Assembly (NCBI RefSeq): GCF_035974275.1
Contig: NZ_CP142422.1
Location: forward strand, 2,852,001 to 2,916,000
Length of the DNA: 64,000 nt
Direction: 5' to 3'
DNA from: Chryseobacterium sp. MYb264
GTDB taxonomy: Bacteria; Bacteroidota; Bacteroidia; Flavobacteriales; Weeksellaceae
This document shows, one piece after another, positions 43,673-55,000 of this stretch (positions are counted from its first letter, which is position 1; the number at the start of each line of letters is the position of its first letter). The notes under the pieces were generated by a model that ran no database searches, was not told the DNA's origin, and saw only the letters and a program-made list of their open reading frames with translations. The translations under genes and the position numbers were made by a program.

Positions 43673-44867
43673 TCTCTGCCTTCAGACTTCCCTGATTATA
43701 AAGAATATTTTGAAAATTAGGTGTTTTAAAGGTAACAAAATCTGCATTTTGTCCCTGTACCAATCTTCCCCTATCTTCTAAACTAAGAGCAAAAGCAGCA
43801 CGGAAGGTCATTGCTGCCAGCACTTCTGCAGTCGTTAACTTTTCAAATGTGGCTAAAATGGAAGCCTGAGTAATAAGATTTCCCATAGGCGCAGACCCAG
43901 GATTCCAGTCGCTTGCAATAGCTACAATGGCGCCCGCGTCCAATAATTTTCTGGCCGGAGTGAATTTCTCCCCCAATCCTAAACTTGCACCGGGCAATGC
44001 TGTAGCCACGGTATCTGATGCGGCTAAAAAATCAATATCCTCATCTATCGTGGCTTCCAAGTGGTCAGCGGATCTGGCGCCTACTTCCACAGCAATTCTT
44101 GAGCTTCCCGGTGTAAACTGATCTGCATGAACGGTAATTTCAAACCCCAGTTCTTTAGCTTTAACTAAAAAGTCTTTACTCTCCACAGGTTGAAATGCTG
44201 ATTTTTCAATAAAGATATCCACACGTTTCGCGAGATTTTCTTCTTTTACTTTCGGTAAAATATCGGTTAAAATATAATTCAGATATTCTTCATTGCTTCC
44301 ATCAAAATCTCTCGGCTTTAAATGGGCAGAAAGGCAGGTCGGAACCAAAGTCGCTTTTGTCTGCTCCTGAGCTCTCTTGATAATCCGAAGCATTTTCAGT
44401 TCATTCTCGGCATCTAGACCATAACCACTCTTAACTTCAATTGTCGCAATTCCCAGAGACATTAAAAAATCAATTCTTTCTACTAGAGTTTTCAATAATT
44501 CTTCACCCGAAGCTTCCCTGGTATGCTGGACAGAACTCCAGATTCCGCCTCCGCTTTCAGCAATTTCAAGATACGTTTTTCCCGCATTACGCATCGCAAA
44601 ATCATTCGCCCGGTTTCCGCCAAAGCAAATATGGGTATGAGAATCAACGAAAGCCGGAAGAGCGATTTGCTCACCTTCAATCGCGTCAATCTCTACATGC
44701 TGATTTTCAGATTTTAATATTTCAAAATTTCCGATTTGCTGAATTTTATCCTGATTGATTAAAATTCCGCCATCAACAATCACTTCGAGTTGTTCATCAG
44801 AAAGTTTTCCTCTTAACGGAAGATTGGCAAGGGTTACGACTTGTTTGAAAGGTCCTATCAGTTTCAT
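43629..44867 (-). CDS. hutI: Imidazolonepropionase
   Basis: A 412-residue metal-dependent amidohydrolase that opens the imidazolone ring in histidine degradation. Metal-binding HxH is in LPAFVDSHTHICFGGNRAND, with further conserved His residues in SAHLKPRDFDGS and ITVHADQFTPGSSR, and Asp in AIASDWNPGSAPMGNL. It is the first gene of the minus-strand cluster with DUF695 and hutG. An inverted repeat at 44925-44978 lies upstream. Confidence 0.94.
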   Translation of the reverse strand: MKLIGPFKQVVTLANLPLRGKLSDEQLEVIVDGGILINQDKIQQIGNFEILKSENQHVEIDAIEGEQIALPAFVDSHTHICFGGNRANDFAMRNAGKTYLEIAESGGGIWSSVQHTREASGEELLKTLVERIDFLMSLGIATIEVKSGYGLDAENELKMLRIIKRAQEQTKATLVPTCLSAHLKPRDFDGSNEEYLNYILTDILPKVKEENLAKRVDIFIEKSAFQPVESKDFLVKAKELGFEITVHADQFTPGSSRIAVEVGARSADHLEATIDEDIDFLAASDTVATALPGASLGLGEKFTPARKLLDAGAIVAIASDWNPGSAPMGNLITQASILATFEKLTTAEVLAAMTFRAAFALSLEDRGRLVQGQNADFVTFKTPNFQNILYNQGSLKAENVYIGGNKIQEHGE

Positions 44868-44924
44868 TTATTTAGTTTAAAGCTAAAGTTCAGATAAAAA
44901 TAATGTTATAATTTCACTTCGCCT

Positions 44925-44978
44925 AGATTCCTACGGAACGACAAAAAGAACGTATAGTTTGTCATTCCGTAGGAATCT
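44925..44978. repeat. Long inverted repeat between hutI and ruvB
   Basis: AGATTCCTACGGAACGACAAA and, 12 bp on, TTTGTCATTCCGTAGGAATCT are complementary at 20 of 21 positions. It lies between divergent genes and has no T-run. Motifs of this kind recur in Flavobacteriia intergenic regions to my recollection. Function unknown. Confidence 0.75.
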
Positions 44979-45134
44979 CTACATCGTTATAGGCTGAACA
45001 ATTTTTATCTTTAAAATTTTCTCTCTCAAAAATACTTAAAATATCTGTTGTTCTCAAATCTTAATTTTTCCTCCATTTCTCCTTCTAAACCTTAGCCTAA
45101 AATTCCTATCTTTACAGTAAATGAAATTGAATTA

Positions 45135-46157
45135 ATGCCTGATTTTTTACATCCAGACAAAGACAATTATTCTTCTGAGGAGCTCGCTCAGGAAGAACAG
45201 ATCCGGCCCCAGAGCTTTAAAGATTTTGCGGGACAGAGAAAAACCCTGGAAAATCTTGAGGTTTTTGTGACTGCTGCCAAAAGACGTGGTGGTGCGTTAG
45301 ACCATGTTCTCCTGCATGGGCCTCCCGGTCTGGGAAAAACCACTTTGGCCAATATTATAGCCAATGAGCTTGGTGTCAACTGCAAAATAACATCCGGTCC
45401 TGTATTGGATAAGCCCGGAAGTTTAGCCGGGTTACTGACCAATCTTGAAGAAAACGATGTTCTTTTTATTGATGAAATCCACCGACTTTCACCTGTTGTG
45501 GAAGAATATCTGTATTCTGCAATGGAAGATTATAAAATCGATATTATGCTGGAAACGGGTCCGAATGCAAGAAGTGTTCAGATTGGTTTAAATCCTTTTA
45601 CTTTGGTGGGAGCAACCACCAGAAGTGGAATGCTGACCAAACCAATGCTGGCAAGATTCGGGATACAAAGCAGACTGGAATATTATACCATTGAATTGTT
45701 GTCGATGATTATCATCCGAAGTTCAAGAGTTTTGGGTGTGAAAATATATGAGGATGCAGCGATTGAAATTGCCAGAAGAAGTCGTGGAACGCCGAGAATT
45801 GCCAATGCTCTTTTAAGAAGGGTTCGCGATTTTGCTGAAATTAAAGGCAACGGAGAAATTGAAATTGAGATCACAAAATATGCCCTAAATTCATTGAATG
45901 TAGATGAATTTGGTCTGGACGAAATGGATAACAAAATTATGCGGGTGATGATTGAAAACTTTAAAGGTAAACCGGTAGGAATTTCTGCTTTGGCAACCTC
46001 AATTGCTGAAAATCCTGAAACACTGGAGGAAGTTTATGAGCCGTTTTTGATTCAGGAAGGATTTATTATCCGGACGCCAAGAGGTCGTGAAGTGACTGAA
46101 AAGGCCTATAAACATTTGAATATTGCGATTCCGAGAAATCCGGGAGAATTATTTTAG
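45135..46157 (+). CDS. ruvB: Holliday junction branch migration helicase RuvB
   Basis: A 340-residue AAA+ motor that drives branch migration with RuvA. It has [20 protein letters not shown], Walker [19 protein letters not shown], Walker [20 protein letters not shown], sensor [11 protein letters not shown], and the C-terminal winged helix ([20 protein letters not shown]). Standard length. It is transcribed alone, with its promoter region shared with hutI in opposite orientation. Confidence 0.97.
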   Translation: MPDFLHPDKDNYSSEELAQEEQIRPQSFKDFAGQRKTLENLEVFVTAAKRRGGALDHVLLHGPPGLGKTTLANIIANELGVNCKITSGPVLDKPGSLAGLLTNLEENDVLFIDEIHRLSPVVEEYLYSAMEDYKIDIMLETGPNARSVQIGLNPFTLVGATTRSGMLTKPMLARFGIQSRLEYYTIELLSMIIIRSSRVLGVKIYEDAAIEIARRSRGTPRIANALLRRVRDFAEIKGNGEIEIEITKYALNSLNVDEFGLDEMDNKIMRVMIENFKGKPVGISALATSIAENPETLEEVYEPFLIQEGFIIRTPRGREVTEKAYKHLNIAIPRNPGELF

Positions 46158-46344
46158 AGTCTAAGGTTTAAGGTTTTTACCGCACAAGTCACAAAAGATT
46201 TTAACACTTTAGAAACTTAAGTTAAAATAAAACTGAATAGAAGGACACTTTAGTTTTTGAAAATCTTTGATTTTCTTCTAATGTGAACTTTTAAAACGAA
46301 TGTTGTAAGGTGTTTGTCGTTAAAATTAAAATGTAAAAAAATTA

Positions 46345-46956
46345 ATGTTTATTCCTAAATTATATAAAAGTGAAGATTATCATCTGATGAAAGAAATCAT
46401 CCGAGAGAATTCCTTTGCTTTATTAATCTCTTCTGTAGATAAAATTCGGGCAACCCATGCGATGATGATGTTGAATGAAGATGACAAAGAAAATCTTTAT
46501 ATTGAAACTCATATTTCCAGAGCCAATCCACAGGCGAAAACCCTGAAAAACGGAGATGAGGTGCTCTGTGATTTTTTAGGAGCACATACCTATATTTCGA
46601 GCAGTTGGTATGATCATATCAATGTTTCGACATGGAATTATGAAGCGGTACAGATTTACGGAAAGATTGAATTAATGAACACTGATGAACTGTACCGGCA
46701 TTTGGACAGATTGACATCGAAATATGAAAGCTCTCAGCAATGCCCGGTGATGGTAAAAAATATGGGCAAAGAGTTTGTGGAAAAGGAAATGAAAGGTGCT
46801 TTTGGAATGAAAATAACCCCTACTGAGATTTTTATTAAACAGAAACTCTCTCAAAACAGGAAAGAACATGATTTTCAAAATATAATTTCAAACCTAGAAA
46901 AAGGGAATGAAAATGGAAAACGAGTGGCAGAAAAGATGAAACAATTGAAAAAATAA
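46345..46956 (+). CDS. PaiB-like FMN-binding negative regulator family protein
   Basis: A 203-residue protein of the PaiB family. It opens MFIPKLYKSEDYHLMKEII and has the conserved flavin-barrel segment ISRANPQAKTLKNGDEVLCD, FLGAHTYISSSWY, and VSTWNYEAVQIYG. Family members bind flavin like pyridoxamine-phosphate oxidases; PaiB in Bacillus controls sporulation and protease genes, but the role in Flavobacteriia is unknown. It lies about 190 bp after ruvB. Confidence 0.86.
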   Translation: MFIPKLYKSEDYHLMKEIIRENSFALLISSVDKIRATHAMMMLNEDDKENLYIETHISRANPQAKTLKNGDEVLCDFLGAHTYISSSWYDHINVSTWNYEAVQIYGKIELMNTDELYRHLDRLTSKYESSQQCPVMVKNMGKEFVEKEMKGAFGMKITPTEIFIKQKLSQNRKEHDFQNIISNLEKGNENGKRVAEKMKQLKK

Positions 46957-47114
46957 TGCTGCATTCTACCATAAAAAAGACAAAAGATCTTAGTTTTGAA
47001 AAATAAGCTATTCAAAAGATTCTGAAAGCGAATTTTATGTAGCCTGATGTAGGGGTTACGCATTTTAAGATTAAAAAAAGTATAAATAATACATTATAAA
47101 AAACTTAATATTAT

Positions 47115-47981
47115 ATGAAATTATATCCAATACAATGTGGAAAATTTAAACTGGATGGCGGTGCCATGTTTGGAGTCGTCCCAAAGAGTTTGTGGGAAAA
47201 GACTAATCCTGCAGACGAAAAAAATCTGATAGAACTGGGAACCCGCTCCCTCCTTGTGGAAGACGGCAAAAAATTAATCTTAATTGATTGCGGTCTCGGA
47301 AACAAACAGGATGATAAATTCTTTGGGCACTATTCGCTTTGGGGAGATGATAACTTAGATAAAAACCTCAGTAAATATGGTTTTGTCAAGGAAGATATCA
47401 CCGATGTTTTTCTGACTCACCTTCACTTTGACCATTGTGGTGGCGCGATTGAATGGAATGATGATAAAACGGGCTACAGACCCGCCTTTAAAAATGCTCA
47501 TTTCTGGACCAATGAAAACCATTGGCAGTGGGCGACAGAACCAAATGCACGAGAAAAAGCAAGTTTCCTGAAGGAAAATATTATCCCGATTCAGGAAAGC
47601 GGGCAACTGAACTTCTTACCCCTTCCGACCACTGGAAATTACGGTTTTGCCCCGGATCTGAAAATGGATGTTATTTTTGTGGACGGGCATACGGAAAAGC
47701 AAATGCTTCCTGTGCTGCAATATCAGGAAAAGACCATAGTTTTTGCGGCAGATTTAATACCAACCGTTGGGCACATTAATCAGGTTTATGTTATGGGATA
47801 TGACACACGCCCCCTTTTAACCCTTGAAGAAAAAGGGAAATTTCTTAAACAATGTGTGGATAACGAATACCTGCTCTTCTTTGAACATGATGCCCACCAC
47901 GAACTGGCAAGTCTGAAAATGACTGAAAAAGGAGTGAGACTGGATGAAACATTTAGCTTTAATGATGTTTTCGGATATTAA
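47115..47981 (+). CDS. MBL-fold metallo-hydrolase
   Basis: A 288-residue metallo-beta-lactamase-fold hydrolase with the metal motif THLHFDHCGGAIEW (HxHxDH), a later Asp in FAADLIPTVGHINQ and His in FEHDAHHELA. It opens LYPIQCGKFKLDGGAMFGVV, seen in relatives linked to coenzyme A genes in Bacteroidota. coaE starts 10 bp downstream, so they form an operon. The substrate is not known; zinc-dependent thioester or lactone hydrolysis is plausible. Confidence 0.88.
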   Translation: MKLYPIQCGKFKLDGGAMFGVVPKSLWEKTNPADEKNLIELGTRSLLVEDGKKLILIDCGLGNKQDDKFFGHYSLWGDDNLDKNLSKYGFVKEDITDVFLTHLHFDHCGGAIEWNDDKTGYRPAFKNAHFWTNENHWQWATEPNAREKASFLKENIIPIQESGQLNFLPLPTTGNYGFAPDLKMDVIFVDGHTEKQMLPVLQYQEKTIVFAADLIPTVGHINQVYVMGYDTRPLLTLEEKGKFLKQCVDNEYLLFFEHDAHHELASLKMTEKGVRLDETFSFNDVFGY

Positions 47982-47990
47982 TTTTTAAGT

Positions 47991-48626
47991 ATGGAAGAAT
48001 TACATTCAGAAACTCAGAAAGCAGACCCTGATCCGTTATCTTCGCCCAAAATCATTGGGTTGACAGGCGGAATCGGTTCTGGAAAAACAACGGTTGCCCA
48101 ATTCATTGAAGAGTTCGGATTCCCGGTATATTATTCGGATGACAGAGCCAAGGATATTGTGAACGACAATGATGATTTAAAGCTAAAAATCAAGAAACTT
48201 TTAGGTGATGAGGCTTATGATGAAAGTGGACTTTACAACAGAAAATTTGTTGCTTCAAAGGTGTTTAACAATAAAGAATTACTTCAAAGTTTAAATGAAA
48301 TTATTCATCCTGCTGTTCGGATCGATTTTGAAGAATGGGTAAAGAGACAAACGAAGTACCTCGTTTTCAAAGAGACGGCTCTTCTGTTTGAGCTCAAGCT
48401 CAACAGGCAGTGCTACCGCTCTATTTTAGTGACGGCTGAAGATAATATCAGGGCAAAAAGAGTGATGGACAGAGACGGCAAAACCTACCGTGAAGTAGAA
48501 GCCGTTATGGAAAAGCAGATGCCCGAGAAAGAAAAGGTAAGGCTGGCTAGCTGCATCATCTATAACAATACCAATCTGGATGATTTAAAGGAACAAACTG
48601 AAAAGATCATCTTCGATATCGAATAA
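47991..48626 (+). CDS. coaE: Dephospho-CoA kinase
   Basis: A 211-residue kinase that adds the 3' phosphate in the last step of coenzyme A synthesis. Walker A IGLTGGIGSGKTTVAQFIEE, then FPVYYSDDRAKDIV, HPAVR (substrate site) and ALLFELKLNRQCYRSILVT are typical. An N-terminal extension of about 17 residues precedes the core. It is co-transcribed with the MBL hydrolase; a terminator follows at 48631. Confidence 0.95.
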   Translation: MEELHSETQKADPDPLSSPKIIGLTGGIGSGKTTVAQFIEEFGFPVYYSDDRAKDIVNDNDDLKLKIKKLLGDEAYDESGLYNRKFVASKVFNNKELLQSLNEIIHPAVRIDFEEWVKRQTKYLVFKETALLFELKLNRQCYRSILVTAEDNIRAKRVMDRDGKTYREVEAVMEKQMPEKEKVRLASCIIYNNTNLDDLKEQTEKIIFDIE

Positions 48627-48630
48627 AAAC

Positions 48631-48667
48631 AAAACTCGTTAGAAATTACTCTAACGAGTTTTTTTTA
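48631..48667 (+). terminator. Terminator after coaE
   Basis: AACTCGTTAG/CTAACGAGTT stem with an 8-10-nt loop and a T8 tract. Strong rho-independent shape directly behind the stop. Confidence 0.9.
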
Positions 48668-48805
48668 TGTGATACCCGTGACGTGAAACTAAGGGGAAAT
48701 TGTGGAGTTTACATATTTTTCATGGTCACGAATTGCACCAACAATAATACCTCTTATTTTTATAGATCGCTCCATTATAAAACATGTTATACTATTTTTC
48801 TTTTT

Positions 48806-48925
48806 GAATTTACCTAAAAAAAACGAAGAGTTAAATATCAGTAGCGTCGGGTGGAACCCGATGTATAAGGAATGATGTTATAACCCTAATCGGGCTATAA
48901 ATAATCGAAAGAAAATGGCAAAGAT
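48806..48925 (-). repeat. Dispersed intergenic element, copy 3 of 3 (reverse orientation)
   Basis: Read on the minus strand it shows TTTCTTTCGATTA, GATTAGGGTTATAACATCAT, CATCGGGTTCCACCCGACGC, TTTAA and TTAGGTAAATTC in the same order as copies 1 and 2. The GGGT/ACCC arms can pair as a short hairpin. Confidence 0.7.
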
Positions 48926-48970
48926 AAAACGGTATTAAAAATCAACAACGGTAACGATTCTTATTGATAT

Positions 48971-49005
48971 AAAAAAAAATCAGCCCTCATCGCTGAGGAC
49001 TGATT
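48971..49005 (-). terminator. Terminator after the large protease gene
   Basis: AATCAG-CCTCA/TGAGG-CTGATT stem with one mismatch; T-run on the minus strand. It is 23 bp behind the stop. Confidence 0.88.
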
Positions 49006-49027
49006 AAGTAATTAATATAAATAACGT

Positions 49028-52000
49028 TTATTGTTTAATAAACTTCTTCTGTGCCGTACCTTGAGTATCCTCAATATCGATCACATAGACTCCATTTATT
49101 AGCTTGCTTACATCGATATTGTTATTCAGAATTATACCACTTGAAACAAGTTGTCCTGCAGCATTGTAAAGCTTATAATTTGCTCTTTTGCTGATATTCT
49201 TAATATGCAATATCGTACTTACCGGGTTAGGGTAGATCATAATATCCGTCTGGTTAACCGGATTACCCACCGGATTTTTAGAAATTCTAACTGTATAATC
49301 CTCAACTTCACCAGCCGCAAAACTCGTACAGTTTACTGGGATTGCTCCTTTTTGCAAGGCCACTCTCATGACCACATATTTGTAGTCTGTAAGGCTTACA
49401 AAGGCATCAGCCGGTACACTGAACGTTCCGTTAATCGGCGTTGTCTGATTAGGAGCTACCGCAAGAACTCTTTCATTGATATCAAATGTTCCGCTTCTGT
49501 CGAAGTCAATCCAGACCGCAATACCAGAGTCACTGTTTGTTCCCGAAAGCGTTTTAGCAATTGAGATTTCGTTTCCTGTGGAACCCTGAATCAACTCAAT
49601 AAACTTCTTAGGATCACCCGTAAAATCTGAATAGTTGGAAGCATTGGAATCATTAATCATCTCTGGTTTCCCATTTGGTTTTACGGTTACATTAGAAATA
49701 TAATTCGCTGCTCCACTTGCAGACTGCATTTGGCAATAAACAACAGTAGGCGTTGTGAAATAGTAAGGAGGGGTGTATGTTCCCGGAGTTCCGTTACACA
49801 CGTTAACCACCTGTAATTCATATTTCGTTAACTCTATTAAGTTAGTTAAAGTAACGGTATTGGTGGTAGAAGGAACATTTGTCCAACTCGGAATACCTAC
49901 TTTTCTATATCTCAGGATATAGGTTGCTCCCGGGAAAGGATCCCAAACGACCACTGCAGTTGTAGGAGTGATATTGGTAATTGTTAATCCCGGAGGCGGT
50001 AACTCACACGTTCTTTCTGTAGTAAACACTTTAGGATTAGACCAAGGGTTTAATGTTGTTTCCCCGTTACACATATTCGCAATCTGTACCTCATACGTTG
50101 TATAAGGATCTAAATTAGGAAGCGTGTACGTATTAGCAGGAGGGTTAGGTAAATTGATATTTGGCTCCCAAGTTGCAGCTCCTACTTTTCTATATCTCAT
50201 GACATAGGTTGCGCTTCCTACCAATGGAGTCCACGTTACCAATGCAGAGTTTGTCGTGATGTTACTGATGCTAACGTTCGGAGGTGTAGGATCACATCTT
50301 GTCGAGAAGGTCTTAATAGCAGTAAAGACTCCCGGTGTACCATTACAAACTGCCGCTACCTGTACTTCGTAAGTTGTAGCAGGGTTAAGACCAGTTAATG
50401 GTAAAGGCATATTTCCAAGAACAGTGGATGCTGTTATTGAAGTCCAGGTTGCAGTACCTAAAGGTCTGTACTGTACTAAGAAGGTAATATTATTAGTAGC
50501 TGCTGTCCAGCTTACCGTTGCTGAATTATGAGTAACTGCAGAAATTTCAACATTGGTAGGTACCGTAGTCGCACAAGGTCTCAATTTCACTGCATAGTCT
50601 TCCACTTCTCCGTTGGCCGGGTTCTGACACATTACTGGCGCACTGGTTCGTCTTAAAACGACTCTCATTGTCGTGGTTAATGGTCCAGGGTATGCTCCGG
50701 CAGGAACATCAAATGCACCATTTACAGTAGCTGTTGTACTTGCCGCAGAATTCAGAATACGTTCTGAAGTATCAAAAACACCATTTCTGTCAAAATCAAT
50801 CCAGACAGCAACAGCATCACTCTGTGTAGCTCCTGTCCACCCTTTGGTTACTGAAATCTGATTATTGGAAGATCCAATTTCCAGATTAACAAGAGCAGAA
50901 GGTGTAGATGCGTAATTAATATAATTCGTTTGAACCGACGTATTCGTCATCGTAGGAAGCCCTTGGCTTACCGGAGTAACTGTCACATTCGCGATATGAT
51001 CATTCGTTCCGGTGCCGGTCATGTTACAATACGTGATCGGGGTCGTGGTAAATGTTGTAGAAGGCGAATAATTTCCTGTAGTTGTACCACATTTTGCAGC
51101 TACCTGTACTTCATACTGGGTCTGCTCGGTAAGTCCGGTAATGGTATAATTATTTCCTGGAGCAGGAACAGGATTTATGGTATTGATCCAAGCTACATCT
51201 CCTACCTTTCTGTATCTTAAAATATAGGTAGCTCCGGTTGTAGGTAACCAGGAAACATTAGCTGAAGTCGCTCCGATGTTTGAAACCACAAGCGGAGACG
51301 GAGCTGTCGTTGAACATGGCTGAAGATCCACAAATTTAATGGCATAATCTTCCACTTCTCCATTGCTGCTTGAAAGATCAGAACAAGCATCCGTAGGAGT
51401 ATAGTAATACACCACCACACGCATTTTCACTTTGTTTGTCCCTGTATACGCATTGGCAGGTACTGCAAATGTTGCCGTCAACGGAGTCGTCTGAGAATAT
51501 CCTGAATTGATTATTCGCTCGCCTCCAGCTGTTCCTACAGCAACATTACTGAATACTCCATCTCCGTTAAAATCTATCCAGACATTCGTGGAATAAGTAG
51601 CAGAACCATTAAATGTTCTACCGACAGACAGTACATTTCCTGTAGTTCCACGTACCATCGTAATCAGCTTCGAATTGTCATTTGAATAATCCGTATAAGT
51701 ACTAGGCCCGGAGTTATTCGTCATAGGCATAGAACTCGTAGGCGTCATAGTAACATTACTGATATATCCATCGGAAACAGATCCTGTACCTGACGGGCAA
51801 TAAGTGAATGCAGTTGTGGTAAAGTTCACAGAACCGGACCAAGGTCCCTGAGTTCCGCCACATATGGTTGCCACCTGTACTTCATACTGAGTCTGAGCAT
51901 TTAAACTTCCGATCGTATAAGGGTTGGTAGCCGGGTTCACCGTAGTCCACGTTGTTGCAGATACCGCTTTATATCGTAAGGCATAGGTTGCCCCTGTATA

Positions 52001-55000
52001 GTTTAACCATGATACCTGCGCGGTAGCACCGGTAACATTGGTTACAACAATTGGAGTAGGTGCAGCTGCAGAACATGCCTGTAGCGTTACAATTTTCACT
52101 GCATAGTCTTCAATTTCACCATTGGTTACGTTAGAACAAGGGTTTGTAATGGTAGACGTTGAGAAAATAACTCTCATTTTAAGGGTAAGAGGACCATTGT
52201 ATGATCCTGCAGGTACAGGGAACGTAGCAGTAATAGGAGTTGTTGTGTTCGCTGTCGTACTGATTACTCTTTCATTGGTTTCAAAAATACCATTTCTGTT
52301 AAAGTCAATCCATGCTCCTACGGCTAAACTTGTAGATGAACCTGACCATGATTTGCTTACTGAAATAGAATTCCCCGTAGAGTTGGCTACTAATGTAATC
52401 AGTTTATCCGCATCCGCAGAATAGTCAGTATATCCGTTGGCTGCAGAATTATTACTCATCACATAAGACCCTGTAGGGAAAACGGTTACATTAGAAATAT
52501 ATCCGTTGGTACTTGTTCCTGTGACCGTACAGTAAACAACGGCCGGTGTTGAGAATTGCGCCGGGTTTGTAAATGTTCCCGTAGTTCCTGAGCACACATA
52601 CGCTACCCGTACTTCATATTGAGTAGACTCTGTTAATCCCGGAATTGTATACGCATTTGTCGTTAATGGGATCGTTTGCCACGTAGGATCTCCTACTTTT
52701 CTGTATTCTAAAATATAAGAAGCTCCTATCGCAGGATCCCACATTACATACGCTGAGGTCGCAGTAATATTTGAAATTGTAAGGTTAAGCGGTGCATTAG
52801 AGGTACATGCAATAGGTTCTATCAATTTTACGGCATAGTCTTCTACTTCTCCATCTCCAAAACTAGAACACATAACCGGAGCATCATAATATCTCATTGC
52901 CACTCTCATTCTGGTTGTTGCAGTTCCGTTATAGGCTCCTGCAGGAACATCAAATGTAGCAGTAACCGGCGTCGTCGCACTAGCCGGAGAGGTCATCACC
53001 TGTTCATTCGCTTCAAATACTCCATTTCTGTTAAAATCAATCCATACGCCTACAGCCTCACTGTAGCTAAAGCCACCAGGAAAGAATTTAGAAACTGAAA
53101 CGGTATTCCCTGTAGAGCCAATGATTAAATTTACTAAAGCACTAGGCGTAGATGAGTAATCCGTATAGGTAGATCCCGCAGAGTCATTACTCATTACCGC
53201 AGCTCCCACCGGAGTCACTGTAACATTCGAAATATATTCTGACCCAAAGTTGCTCGACTGCATCTGGCAGTAATTTAACCCCAGGGTTGTGAAGTTTACT
53301 GATGAAGACCATGCTCCCTGAGTACCGGAACAAACTGTCGCCACCTGTACTTCATATTGCGTACTGTCTGTTAAAGGCGAAAGAATGATTGTGTTGACAG
53401 GAACAGGAACTTCGATCCAAGCCGCAGAACCTATCACACGATATCTTACCACGTAAGTAGCGTTTGCATAAGCCGTCCAGTTAACTGTAGCCTGGGTCTG
53501 AGTAATCCCCGAAACCACGATATTGGAAGGAGCAGCACCTGTACAGTTTGCAAGAGTAGAAACGGTTGCGGTACTTACTGCATAAAACACGTTTCCTACC
53601 GCACTCACTCTGATTTTAACAGTAGCACCTACTGTTAAAGCTCCGAATGTTAATGCTTCACTGCCATCATTTGGCGTACTGGCTGTTAAAGTAGTCCAGT
53701 TAGCACCATTATCTAAGGTATAATCAATTTTTACATTGGCAACATTATAAGGGGCAGCAGTAGTATTTACCACATCCCACGCTACGTTTGTTGGTCCATT
53801 ATTATATACCGTTGTTGTATTTACTTTAAATGGGCCATCACTTCCTACCACAATGGTCTGATCAGCAGACTGAGTCTGTTGCTGTTCAGGCACCGGGTTG
53901 TTATCTCTCACGGTCACTGTGAACTTAGTCGTTCTCGCTACAGTAGAAACCGCTTCCCATAAATTGTTTGAGTTATTAAGGACACCAGCTAATACTGATG
54001 ATAATCTTGGGAAATATCTCGTAGGACTTGTAGAAGGTGGCATCGATCTGAACGTTGCCCCCGTTGTCGTGTTTCCAAGGTTATTCTTATTAACAGTAAC
54101 ACTTGCATTATCAGCCTGCTCCCAGGTATAGGTCATTGGATCATTTTCAGCATCCGTTGCTGAAGCTGTTAAAACAAACGCAGTACCCTTCGGAATATTA
54201 TAAGTAGGCAAGGCCGCTATGACAGGCGGATTATTATTAATCGTCGTTTCAACATCACATGTTTTGCTGATTAAGTTTGTCTGAACCTGCTTAATGCTTG
54301 CAATATGAAAATAGGGATCAGAGTGAGGCTGAACATCTGTGTTCGCACCTGTAATCCCAGCATATCCCATAATTGTAGATCCTGAACCCGGTTCCTGATT
54401 TACTCCTGTTCCCTCAAGAGCATGAGAGAAAGTATGGTTGGCACCCAGCTGATGCCCCATTTCGTGGGCAACATAATCAATATCAAAATTGTCCCCTTGC
54501 GGAATACCATCCGCCGGAGAAGTATAGCCGGAACCTTTTTGAGTCGCAGTATTACTAGCCGGATTGATACATACACAGCCAATACATCCTGCATTTCCTC
54601 CGCCACCTGACGCTCCGAATAAATGTCCTATATCATAATTGGCATTTCCAACATTGGCTGTCAGAGTCTGCTGTAGCTGCAAGTTCCAGTTATTCATCTG
54701 GGCTGCCGGCGAATAAGGGTCGGTAGCAGCATCTGTATAGATAACTCCCGGATAATCCTGCAGATTTAAGTGTAAAGCAAAATCTTTTTCAAATACACCG
54801 TTCACTCGGGTAAGCGTAGCATTAATAGCAGCTAAAGCACCAGCAACCGTACCGCCGAAATACTGAGTATATTCTCCGGTAACAGACATTGCCAGCCTCA
54901 TCGTTCTGTACTTTTTATCAGAAGTTTTTGCAAAATCAGTCGGATTTTTTGCAAATGATTTACCACTGTCATAAAGTTTGCTAATCTGCTCTTTAGATAA

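Larger units (their letters stand above)
48627..49027. other. Gap between coaE and the large protease
   Basis: 401 bp, no gene. It contains the coaE terminator, dispersed element copy 3 and the terminator of the protease gene. Confidence 0.7.

Noticed and set aside
44492..44758. Small open frames inside hutI
   Set aside because: Frame shadows of a complete amidohydrolase gene.
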